DNA from: Saprospiraceae bacterium
GTDB taxonomy: Bacteria; Bacteroidota; Bacteroidia; Chitinophagales; Saprospiraceae
Assembly: GCA_020852155.1 (NCBI GenBank)
Contig: JADZBJ010000191.1
Span: 1-7,135, forward strand
Length of the DNA stretch: 7,135 bases
Direction of reading: 5' to 3'
Below, piece by piece: positions 1 through 5,321 of the stretch (its first letter is position 1; each line of letters begins with the position of its first letter). A model generated the notes under the pieces. It saw only the letters and a program-made list of their open reading frames with translations. It did no database searches and was not told the origin of the DNA. The translations under genes and the position numbers were made by a program.

Positions 1-53
1 ACAAATAACCAATTCCACAAATAACCAAATCCCCAATTTAACAAATAACCAAA
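1..53. repeat. Three short direct repeats (ACAAATAACCAA)
   Basis: The 12-mer ACAAATAACCAA occurs at 1-12, 17-28 and 41-52, so start-to-start distances are 16 and 24 bases. The intervening bases are A/C-rich and unrelated. Read on the minus strand the unit is TTGGTTATTTGT, and the array begins 3 bases after the stop codon of the small minus-strand gene at 56-163. The array may continue beyond the window edge. Its function is unknown; its place at a gene's 3' end parallels the heptamer array at 3554-3640. Confidence 0.75.
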
Positions 54-55
54 AA

Positions 56-163
56 TCAATGCTGATGCTCGCTTTTTTTAGGGCCGGACGTGATTTTGTA
101 CAAGCCATAACCGAAACCAACCGCCAAATGAAGCATGACCAGAACGAAAACTATAGTTGACAT
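56..163 (-). CDS. Small single-span membrane protein, 35 aa
   Basis: This short minus-strand reading frame runs from ATG at 163 to TGA at 58-56. It encodes 35 residues starting MSTIVFVLVMLHLAVGFGYG. Residues 3-22 form one continuous hydrophobic stretch, followed by a Tyr-Lys border and a charged, His-rich tail (GPKKSEHQH), so an N-out or N-in single transmembrane protein is predicted. No catalytic motif is visible. There is no Shine-Dalgarno sequence, as with the other genes here. It is divergent from the sigma factor gene, with 256 bases between the starts. Small membrane proteins of this general form are often missed by gene finders. The hydrophobic span ending in a basic stretch argues for a real gene, but the length is too short for certainty. 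I do not recognise a named family, and the function is unknown. Confidence 0.55.
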   Translation of the reverse strand: MSTIVFVLVMLHLAVGFGYGLYKITSGPKKSEHQH

Positions 164-419
164 AAGAGATTCATTTTCAAGCCATTTGAACTATTTCAAA
201 TGATGGCGCAAAGGTCTCTGTTTCAATGCTCTCTTCAGGTGACCATCGTCAGCCACAGCATTGGTTTATGTCATGTCGGCATTTCAGGCAACGCGAACAC
301 ACTCTAAGAGGCCGCCTCTAAAATTATTTTTCAAAAAAATGCCTTTGCGGTTACAAACGCCTTTCTGTCGGACATTACCATGAAAGTCAGTAACATTGCC
401 GCCAACAATTTACTGACCT
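164..419. promoter_or_regulatory. Divergent intergenic region between small membrane protein and sigma factor genes
   Basis: This 256-bp non-coding stretch must carry the promoters for both flanking genes. Visible structure includes an interrupted palindrome at 184-201 (ATTTGAA, 4 bases, TTCAAAT), flanked by GCC and GGC, and a small hairpin at 307-319 (AGAGG-CCG-CCTCT). A weak -7-like box, TGCCTTTG at 340-347, has one mismatch to TAnnTTTG. A TTTCTGTCGG motif lies at 362-371. No perfect promoter was found, so the assignments are tentative. Confidence 0.35.
184..201. promoter_or_regulatory. Interrupted palindrome, possible operator
   Basis: ATTTGAA (184-190) and TTCAAAT (195-201) are exact reverse complements separated by CTAT. 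The outer GCC (181-183) and GGC (205-207) extend the symmetry after a 3-base offset. The palindrome lies 21-38 bases upstream of the start of the small membrane protein gene. An operator is plausible, but a chance A/T-rich palindrome is not excluded. Confidence 0.3.
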
Positions 420-436
420 ATGGCAAGAATCCTTGA
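380..436 (+). other. Possible upstream leader ORF overlapping the sigma factor start
   Basis: An ATG at 380 opens an 18-codon frame (MKVSNIAANNLLTYGKNP) that ends with TGA at 434-436. It overlaps the first 17 bases of the sigma factor gene in another frame. Such an arrangement can couple or reduce translation of the downstream gene. It could equally be a chance frame, because no conservation can be checked here. Confidence 0.2.
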
Positions 437-1031
437 CTTTTTTCTGGATCGGAAAACCAATCGTGCCTGCCAGGCATATCCGGACGCCCAAAGCCTTTTC
501 AACGGGCTTCAGCAAGAGGAGTCAAATGCCATACGGTGTTTGTCGTCCAAAATATCCGGCTCGATTTTTCAAATTGGCAAAGGTTATCAACTCACCGATG
601 ATGATATCGAGGAGTTAATTTGTGACTGTATCACGATTTGCATTCAAAAAATACGCACGGACCAGTATGTTTTTCAAGGGTATGACCCGGCGTCATTTGT
701 GATAGAAATTGCCAAAAATCAAGTGAAAAACATCAAACGAAAATCCCAGAAACACGAAACGTCCGACCTTGAACAATTCAATGATCCCGGCGAAGAAATG
801 GTAGCCGGCTCTGGAGAATCCACAGAAATACTCCAACGGCTGCTTCAAAAGTTAGACGACAGTTGTCAAAACCTGATCCGATTGAAATACCTCGAAGAAC
901 TCAAAGACAAGGACATCATCGAACAAGGCATCACGCAATACACCACCGTTGACGCGCTGAAAAACCACCGGGCAAAATGCATGAAAAAACTGGTGGAATT
1001 GGGCGCTTCAATGTCTTTCATCCAATCATGA
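420..1031 (+). CDS. ECF-like RNA polymerase sigma factor (sigma-70 family)
   Basis: This 203-residue protein has the two-domain layout of small sigma-70 factors. Residues about 34-108 match region 2: an acidic DDDIEEL helix at 60-66, an Ile-rich helix at 71-78, then FVIEIAKNQVKNIKRKSQ, which resembles the -10 recognition and core-binding part. An acidic linker (112-134) joins it to region 4 at about 135-195, with CQNLIRLKYLEELKDKDII as the first helices and a helix-turn-helix ending near AKCMKKLVEL. It would direct RNA polymerase to a limited set of promoters. The ATG is the first possible start, because an in-frame TGA lies 6 bases upstream (414-416). The anti-sigma-like gene follows after 15 bases, so the two are probably co-transcribed and the partner would hold the factor at the membrane. 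The sequence is divergent from canonical ECF groups, so the target promoters are unknown. Confidence 0.85.
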   Translation: MARILDFFLDRKTNRACQAYPDAQSLFNGLQQEESNAIRCLSSKISGSIFQIGKGYQLTDDDIEELICDCITICIQKIRTDQYVFQGYDPASFVIEIAKNQVKNIKRKSQKHETSDLEQFNDPGEEMVAGSGESTEILQRLLQKLDDSCQNLIRLKYLEELKDKDIIEQGITQYTTVDALKNHRAKCMKKLVELGASMSFIQS

Positions 1032-1046
1032 TTTAATCAAAACGCT

Positions 1047-1892
1047 ATGAACGATCATTACGAGAAAATAGAAGACTACCTCGAGGGGCAGTTGAACAAG
1101 GCCGACCAGCAAAATTTTGAGTCGTCGCTGAAGCAAGACGAGGAACTTCGACACACGGTAGAACAGCATCGGGAAATGACCGCACAACTGGATGCCATGC
1201 GTATCCGGCAAAAAGTAAAATCAGCCCTGGCAGAACAGCATACAGATGCAGCGCCCATGCGCCCGACCATGTACAGCAATGTCTGGGCGATCGCTGCCGC
1301 ATTAACGGCGCTGGCGGCGGCTATCTGGTTTTTTATGCCCGAAAAACAGATACCTGACGCCGGTATCGCACAACAACAACCTTTGCCCGAACCGCCGACA
1401 TCAACAACAACGCCGCCCGCCAACGAATCATCCAACCCGAGCAATACCCCGGTCGAACACGACCGCCGTGAACAACTCATTGCCTTGGCCCGAACAAACT
1501 ACGAATTGCCTTCAGGCACATTTATTCGCGACATCAGTAGCGGCGGCGCTCCGGAGAGTACGCTGACGCAAGCCGCCAACGCCTTCGATCGCCGTCAATA
1601 CAACAAAGTACTACAGCTCATCGGTACCAATCAGGAGGCGGACAAGGATGATACCGCGCGTTTTTTGCGCGCAGGCGCTCGCTTTCAGATGGGTCAATAC
1701 GCTACCGCAAAAGAAGATTATGAAAAACTGGCCGACAGCTTTCAATTTAAGCATGAAGCCCGCTGGAGTCTGATTCTGTGCTACGTTGCACTCGACCAAA
1801 CGGCAGAGGCCAAAAAAATGCTGAAAGCCATGCAAGCCGACCCGGATGCACCCTTCAGAACCAAAGCCATTGCGTTGCTGAAAAAGATTTAA
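1047..1892 (+). CDS. Membrane-anchored anti-sigma-like protein with TPR domain
   Basis: This 281-residue protein has three visible parts. Residues 1-65 are a soluble, charged helical segment (YEKIEDYLEGQLNKADQQNF) typical of the cytoplasmic end of anti-sigma factors in this phylum. It lacks the HxxxCxxC zinc motif and has no cysteine. Residues about 77-96 (WAIAAALTALAAAIWFF) form one transmembrane helix. Residues 104-137 are a Pro/Thr/Ser/Asn linker. Residues about 171-265 form TPR-like helical pairs, including FLRAGARFQMGQYATAKEDY and an alanine-rich successor, presumably in the periplasm for sensing or binding a partner. Its position 15 bases after a sigma gene supports a regulator-of-sigma role. 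The alternative is a TPR scaffold protein. It is the last gene of the operon, and its TAA abuts the stop codon of pcm on the other strand. Confidence 0.75.
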   Translation: MNDHYEKIEDYLEGQLNKADQQNFESSLKQDEELRHTVEQHREMTAQLDAMRIRQKVKSALAEQHTDAAPMRPTMYSNVWAIAAALTALAAAIWFFMPEKQIPDAGIAQQQPLPEPPTSTTTPPANESSNPSNTPVEHDRREQLIALARTNYELPSGTFIRDISSGGAPESTLTQAANAFDRRQYNKVLQLIGTNQEADKDDTARFLRAGARFQMGQYATAKEDYEKLADSFQFKHEARWSLILCYVALDQTAEAKKMLKAMQADPDAPFRTKAIALLKKI

Positions 1893-1902
1893 CTAGATCT
1901 TT
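1883..1902. terminator. Small dyad spanning two abutting stop codons
   Basis: AAAGAT (1883-1888) and ATCTTT (1897-1902) are reverse complements around an 8-base loop. That loop contains the plus-strand TAA (completed at 1892) and the minus-strand TAG (1895-1893). The convergent genes have no spacer between them, so this weak 6-bp stem is the only candidate for local transcription end processing. It is too short and A/T-rich to be a convincing intrinsic terminator. Confidence 0.2.
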
Positions 1903-2543
1903 ACTGTGCCATCTAAAAAGGGCACAAACCTGAAACTTTCCAACACCGACTGCTCATAAACGTCCGCGTCTGTACGGACAATTCGGTGCATTTGCTGCAC
2001 ATCGGCGCCTACCGGAATAACCAGGACTCCTCCGGGAAATTTCAATTGCTGCTTCAGGGCATCCGGCACGATTGGCGCACCGGCCGTCACCAGAATTTTA
2101 TCATACGGCGCAAACCTCGAAAGACCTTTTGTACCATCACCGAAATGACACCTGACGGTTGAAAAACCAAGGTTTTCCAATAATTTTTGCGCGGAATCAT
2201 ATAAACCAGCCTGCCTTTCGATGGTATGTACCTGCGCACCCAGCAGGGCCAGTACAGCAGCCTGATACCCCGAACCAGTACCGATTTCGAGGACGCGGTC
2301 GCCATTTTTAATATTTAATAATGCCGACTGGTAAGCCACTGTAAAAGGCTGTGAAATGGTTTGTTCAAAACCAATGGGAAAGGGCTTGTCTTCGTAGGCA
2401 TGCTCCTCGAATGCCTGTTCCAGAAAGAAATGACGTGGCAGCGCCGCCATGGCAGCCAACACGGCTTCATCGCTGATGCCTCTGCGACGAAGCACCTCAA
2501 TCATGCGCTTGCGCATTCCTTTATGGCGGTAGGTATCTTTCAA
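1893..2543 (-). CDS. pcm: Protein-L-isoaspartate O-methyltransferase
   Basis: Pcm methylates isoaspartyl residues in damaged proteins using S-adenosylmethionine, which starts their conversion back to normal aspartate. It acts in the cytosol. The 216-residue product carries the family signature TISQPF (residues 62-67), the SAM-binding motif VLEIGTGSGYQA (84-95) and the later strand ILVTAGAP (150-157), with full family length. The start is unusual, because no ATG occurs before internal codon ATG 2516. I chose TTG at 2543, which gives MKDTYRHKGMRKRM, the N-terminus I remember for Bacteroidota homologues. A longer frame from TTG at 2564 is possible but would begin inside a probable -7 promoter box. 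An in-frame TAA at 2576-2574 closes the frame upstream. The gene is divergent from the S8 protease gene and convergent, stop to stop, with the anti-sigma-like gene. Confidence 0.93.
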   Translation of the reverse strand: MKDTYRHKGMRKRMIEVLRRRGISDEAVLAAMAALPRHFFLEQAFEEHAYEDKPFPIGFEQTISQPFTVAYQSALLNIKNGDRVLEIGTGSGYQAAVLALLGAQVHTIERQAGLYDSAQKLLENLGFSTVRCHFGDGTKGLSRFAPYDKILVTAGAPIVPDALKQQLKFPGGVLVIPVGADVQQMHRIVRTDADVYEQSVLESFRFVPFLDGTVKI

Positions 2544-2555
2544 ATTTCCCTGAAA

Positions 2556-2594
2556 AGCCGACAAAAGTAGCGCTTAAAATTTCTTTTGTCGGCT
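2556..2594. promoter_or_regulatory. Perfect 12-bp inverted repeat in the pcm / S8 protease divergent promoter
   Basis: AGCCGACAAAAG (2556-2567) and CTTTTGTCGGCT (2583-2594) are exact reverse complements separated by 15 bases. The left arm includes the minus-strand -7 box TACTTTTG, and the right arm places TTCTTTTG in the matching position on the plus strand. A dimeric regulator site or a symmetric divergent promoter would both fit. An RNA hairpin is less likely, since the dyad sits between gene starts. Confidence 0.55.
2562..2569 (-). promoter_or_regulatory. Candidate -7 promoter box for pcm (TACTTTTG)
   Basis: On the minus strand this octamer matches the Bacteroidota -7 consensus TAnnTTTG exactly. 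Transcription would begin near 2556, leaving a leader of about a dozen bases before the TTG at 2543. No clear TTTG or TTG -33 element is visible at the expected distance, so the call rests on the -7 box and its position. Confidence 0.4.
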
Positions 2595-2634
2595 AAATGG
2601 CATCACATTTGCACGACATCAGATTTTATATACT

Positions 2635-3540
2635 ATGAATTGGTCACAATCTTTACTACAAATACCTGCCACCTGGATGGCAACCGGCGGAGAAGGCATT
2701 AAAATCGCCTTGCTGGACTCAGGAGCCAACCTTCGACACCCGTCGCTGGGACACCTGAACAACCTCTCGGAGCGCCGTTACTTTGTGGCCAAACCGGAAT
2801 TTCTGGTGCCCAATCCGCCTGTACCACCGGGTAATGACGACGTACAAGACGCCAGTCCGCTCGGTGTTGCACACGGCACAGCGTGCCTGAGCGTCATGGC
2901 GGCAGCCAGCAGCGGTGTAGGCGGTCTTGCACCCAAAGCCCAGTATTATGTGTTAAAAGTAGCCGGGGCCGACGCCGTCACCCGCGCCAAAAACATCACT
3001 GACGCGCTTGATCTTGCACTCAGGCTTGATGTTGATATTATCGTTTGCACGATGTTGCCCCGCCGCCCGCACGCGCCGGTGTCACAAGGCATGATTGACG
3101 ACCTGAGCAACCGTTTACAATCGCAAAAAGTGTTGCTGTTCAGCACATTGCGCAATTCGGATGTGCTATCAGATTTTTCTTCCAAAGAATATCCGACATT
3201 TATTCCGGGAGCAATCGCTTGTGGGTGTCCGACCAAAAACCTGCTTAATTCATGGCCTTCAGGCACAGCGCTACCCGACAGCATTGATCTGTTGTTGCCA
3301 CCTGTGACAGTCACGGTTGCCACATTTGGCGGCACGCAGGCTATGCCATGTTCAAGCAGTTTTACCACAGTTGCCATGGCTGGCGTGGCAGCCAATTATC
3401 TCGCTTTCAAACGCCAATCTTGCGGTGACGCGGCTTCAAGACTATCCCGATCAGAGGTACTTTCGGCCATTCAGGAAAATGCCTCGGATTTTTCAGCGAG
3501 CACGGTGTTAAATGCTTCACAACTTCAAATTTTCAAATAG
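2635..3540 (+). CDS. Atypical cytosolic subtilisin-like serine protease (S8 family)
   Basis: This 301-residue protein follows the subtilisin fold order. The catalytic Asp is D28 in KIALLDSG, and the catalytic His is H80 in VAHGTA, followed by GVGGLAPKAQYYVLKV as the usual strand. N174 in STLRNSD fits the oxyanion Asn, followed by YPTFIPGAIACGC in place of the usual YPAxxxxVIAVGA. S242 in SSSFTTVAMAG fits the nucleophile. The canonical GTSMAxPxVAG has become SSSFTTVAMAG, losing the Gly-Thr and Pro, and the usual S-W/L-G substrate strand reads VCTML. There is no signal peptide or propeptide, so the enzyme should act, if active, in the cytosol. Its ATG sits behind the inverted repeat shared with pcm. 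It may be a regulated intracellular protease or a conflict-type effector; an inactive pseudoenzyme is also possible. The family assignment is firm and the role is unknown. Confidence 0.85.
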   Translation: MNWSQSLLQIPATWMATGGEGIKIALLDSGANLRHPSLGHLNNLSERRYFVAKPEFLVPNPPVPPGNDDVQDASPLGVAHGTACLSVMAAASSGVGGLAPKAQYYVLKVAGADAVTRAKNITDALDLALRLDVDIIVCTMLPRRPHAPVSQGMIDDLSNRLQSQKVLLFSTLRNSDVLSDFSSKEYPTFIPGAIACGCPTKNLLNSWPSGTALPDSIDLLLPPVTVTVATFGGTQAMPCSSSFTTVAMAGVAANYLAFKRQSCGDAASRLSRSEVLSAIQENASDFSASTVLNASQLQIFK

Positions 3541-3553
3541 CAGTGGCCTTTAT

Positions 3554-3640
3554 GAGTTATTAGTTATTAGTTATGAGTTATGAGTTATGAGTTATTTTCA
3601 TGATGTTTAGATGGGGAAAATAACTCATAACTCATAACTC
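3554..3640. repeat. Heptamer repeats forming a perfect 24-bp stem-loop
   Basis: Six consecutive heptamers run from 3554 to 3595: GAGTTAT, TAGTTAT, TAGTTAT, then GAGTTAT three times. The last three copies plus TTT (3575-3598) are the exact reverse complement of 3617-3640, which holds AAA and three ATAACTC units. The loop is 18 bases (3599-3616). The structure lies between two convergent genes and ends 4 bases before the SDR stop codon. It may serve as a bidirectional transcription end, although it is A/T-rich. It also looks like a short tandem heptamer repeat that expands and contracts. Confidence 0.85.
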
Positions 3641-3644
3641 CTTT

Positions 3645-4421
3645 CTACTCAATTTGCCAAATATCGCCCCAAAGTCTGGCGCCGCCATCTACATAAATGG
3701 TATCGCCGGTGATATAAGCCGCCATCGGGCTGGCCAGAAACAGGGCCAGTGAAGCGACCTCATCCACAGTACCGAGGCGTTTCATCGGGATGGTGCGGGC
3801 CACGTCGGCGTACATTTCAGGTGGATAGTTTTCCAACCCGCTACTTTTGATAATGCCCGGCGCGATGCAGTTAAGTCGCACACCGCGCGAGGCCCACTCT
3901 ACGGCAAGCGTCTGCGTGAAATTACTGATACCTGCGCGGGCGGCAGCCGTATGGGCCATACCCGGAAATCCACGGTAATTATTGACCGTAATGGTGACGA
4001 CGACGCCCTGCTGCTGCGGGAAAAAGAATTTTTTCGCCATAGCCTGTGTCATGTACCACGTGCCGTTCAGGTTATTATTAATCACAGCCTGCCAGCCTTT
4101 GGGGGAAATGTCTTCGGCAGGGCTGGGGAATTGTCCGCCGGCATTGTTGATTAAAATATCGAGTACGCCGCTTTTTTCAGCAATAAAATCAGCCATAGCA
4201 GCGGCTTGTTCCGGCTCTCGAATGTCCAGTGTACGGGTATATACAGGACCGTATCGCTCCAGTGATTGCCGGGCTTCTTCCAGGCGTTCAGCCTTGCGTG
4301 AGCCGATGAATACCGTAGCGCCGCATTGTAGAAACTGGCGGGCAATAGCAAAGCCGATGCCACTGCCACCGCCGGTGACCAGCACTGATTTGCCTTCAAA
4401 AAGATGGGATTGAAAAATCAT
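3645..4421 (-). CDS. SDR-family oxidoreductase, enoyl-CoA reductase-like
   Basis: This 258-residue short-chain dehydrogenase/reductase has the NAD(P)-binding motif TGGGSGIG (16-23) and NNAGG (92-96). SRKAERL after strand 2 suggests NADPH preference. The C-terminal half (GFPGMAHTAAARAGISNFTQTLAVEWASRG, then a Cys-Ile-Ala-Pro-Gly turn and ITGDTIYVDGG) closely follows human peroxisomal trans-2-enoyl-CoA reductase as I remember it, as does GGQFPSPAEDISPKGW. The usual Tyr-x-x-x-Lys active site is replaced: positions aligned with it read Thr158 and Arg162. Fatty acyl-CoA or related enoyl reduction in the cytosol is therefore the best guess, and the substrate is not proven. ATG at 4421 gives normal family length. 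The upstream AP2 gene ends 75 bases away, and a separate promoter box is visible. Confidence 0.88.
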   Translation of the reverse strand: MIFQSHLFEGKSVLVTGGGSGIGFAIARQFLQCGATVFIGSRKAERLEEARQSLERYGPVYTRTLDIREPEQAAAMADFIAEKSGVLDILINNAGGQFPSPAEDISPKGWQAVINNNLNGTWYMTQAMAKKFFFPQQQGVVVTITVNNYRGFPGMAHTAAARAGISNFTQTLAVEWASRGVRLNCIAPGIIKSSGLENYPPEMYADVARTIPMKRLGTVDEVASLALFLASPMAAYITGDTIYVDGGARLWGDIWQIE

Positions 4422-4425
4422 TTTC

Positions 4426-4448
4426 GAGCCGGGAGTTTGATTCGGCTC
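4426..4448. promoter_or_regulatory. Small inverted repeat at the SDR promoter
   Basis: GAGCCG (4426-4431) and CGGCTC (4443-4448) are perfect reverse complements separated by 11 bases. They cover the presumed transcription start and touch the last base of the -7 box. A repressor site is plausible. A 6-bp arm also arises by chance fairly often. Confidence 0.3.
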
Positions 4449-4455
4449 AAAAATA
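4448..4455 (-). promoter_or_regulatory. Candidate -7 promoter box for the SDR gene (TATTTTTG)
   Basis: Read on the minus strand, this octamer is an exact TAnnTTTG match and ends 26 bases before the SDR start codon, a normal distance. A clear -33 TTTG is not present; the nearest similar bases are TTTC about 16 bases further upstream. It supports separate transcription of the SDR gene from the AP2 gene. Confidence 0.45.
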
Positions 4456-4496
4456 GCAATGAAACACTGGCGAAAGACAGTTAAATTGTACGGGTC

Positions 4497-5030
4497 TTAT
4501 TTTTTGACCTTATTGATCTTGCCTTCTTCGCCAAATAAATTTTTTGATACGCGGTTGTAAGCTGCCGCAGCCTCTTCAGCGGTATCAAACATGCCAAGGT
4601 GCGTAGCTTTCCCTTCAATGGAAATAACCGCGCGATAGCGATTGTGTTCTTTGTAAACACCGGTATAACCGGTATGGCTGGTTGTGCGTCGCTGTCGGCT
4701 GGCGGTTGCTCGCGAGCGGTACATGATATTTTCCAGACGACAATCGAGTTTATCGCCGTTCTTGGCGCTTACCAGATTTTTCTTTTCGTCCTTGTCGCCG
4801 ACGAGGTATTTCTCGGCAATCAGCTTGTGCAGGTAGTAGGTCTCAATTTTTGTCGTACCATCTGCTTTACGCCAACTTTTTTGGAAAACAGCGCAGCCGC
4901 TGGAGTGCATTCGCAGGCGTTTCAGAATGCCTAGCGTGGAAAAGTACGGGTCGTTGCTAAGCCACTCATAGACTTCCGGGTCAAGCAAGACGTACTCCTC
5001 CGCATTGGAGAGTTTAACTTTGTAGGTCAC
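4497..5030 (-). CDS. AP2-domain DNA-binding protein with HNH-like N-terminal half
   Basis: This 177-residue protein joins two DNA-related modules. Residues about 62-106 follow the layout of an HNH_3-type module: YYLHKLIAEKYL (H68), then NGDKLDCRLENI with N91, G92 and N101. The second metal-site His of the usual N-H-x-D-G segment is replaced (SAKNGD), so nuclease activity is doubtful. Residues about 119-175 are an AP2/ERF domain: TGYTGVYKEHNRYRAVISI, then THLGMFDTAEEAAAAYNR and a C-terminal FGEEGKIN. AP2 domains bind DNA and, in bacteria, often accompany homing-type nucleases. The start is GTG at 5030, because an in-frame TAA lies seven codons upstream and no ATG intervenes. It could be a decayed homing endonuclease or a DNA-binding regulator. 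The neighbours do not settle the role. Confidence 0.82.
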   Translation of the reverse strand: MTYKVKLSNAEEYVLLDPEVYEWLSNDPYFSTLGILKRLRMHSSGCAVFQKSWRKADGTTKIETYYLHKLIAEKYLVGDKDEKKNLVSAKNGDKLDCRLENIMYRSRATASRQRRTTSHTGYTGVYKEHNRYRAVISIEGKATHLGMFDTAEEAAAAYNRVSKNLFGEEGKINKVKK

Positions 5031-5136
5031 GTTCGGATGATGATTGTTTTACAAGTGGTCGAAAACCAATTATTTCGAGCATGCAAATGTCAATTCTTTT
5101 TTGAAAAACGGATAAAATTTTAATTTGTTTATTTCA
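5031..5136. other. A/T-rich leader region of the AP2 gene
   Basis: This 106-bp stretch lies between the GTG start of the AP2 gene and the MITE-like element. On the minus strand it contains a TTGACA hexamer (5094-5089) and GACATTTG, one mismatch from the TAnnTTTG -7 box. Neither forms a convincing promoter pair, and I see no coding frame. Confidence 0.3.
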
Positions 5137-5295
5137 GAGGTTGTTTAAATTTCTCTGCTGGATTCAAAAAGAGCAGATTTTGGCGATAGCCGACCCTTAT
5201 TTTTCGGGGTGAATCTGGGGTGTCAGCCTGAAAAAAAGGAAGGATGGTGGCAGAAGATGCCTTTTTGAGCAAGTGAGGGAATTTTAAACAACCTC
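5137..5295. mobile_element. MITE-like element, 159 bp with 20-bp terminal inverted repeats
   Basis: The left end GAGGTTGTTTAAATTTCTCT (5137-5156) and the reverse complement of the right end (5276-5295) agree at 18 of 20 positions, including the first 13 without a break. The 119-bp interior has no transposase and only incidental open frames, so the element would be non-autonomous. No target-site duplication is obvious: the left flank ends ATTTCA and the right flank begins GTAACT. It ends 26 bases before the start of the GH13-like gene, so it may affect that gene's expression. An isolated inverted repeat from another cause is possible. Confidence 0.55.
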
Positions 5296-5321
5296 GTAAC
5301 TTCACGCTCAAATTTTTTTTT

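Noticed and set aside
200..307. 36-codon plus-strand frame beginning MMAQRSLFQC
   Set aside because: It lies in the divergent promoter region, has no domain or hydrophobic pattern, and would leave little room for promoters.
2946..3395. 149-residue minus-strand frame opposite the S8 gene
   Set aside because: The plus strand encodes an ordered Asp/His/Asn/Ser protease; the antisense frame has no motif.
3554..3640. CRISPR-like array
   Set aside because: The repeats are contiguous heptamers without unique spacers, and no cas genes are near.
3982..4413. 143-residue plus-strand frame opposite the SDR gene
   Set aside because: It is antisense to a full-length SDR with clear cofactor motifs; its Cys/Arg/Pro-rich composition is typical of shadow frames.
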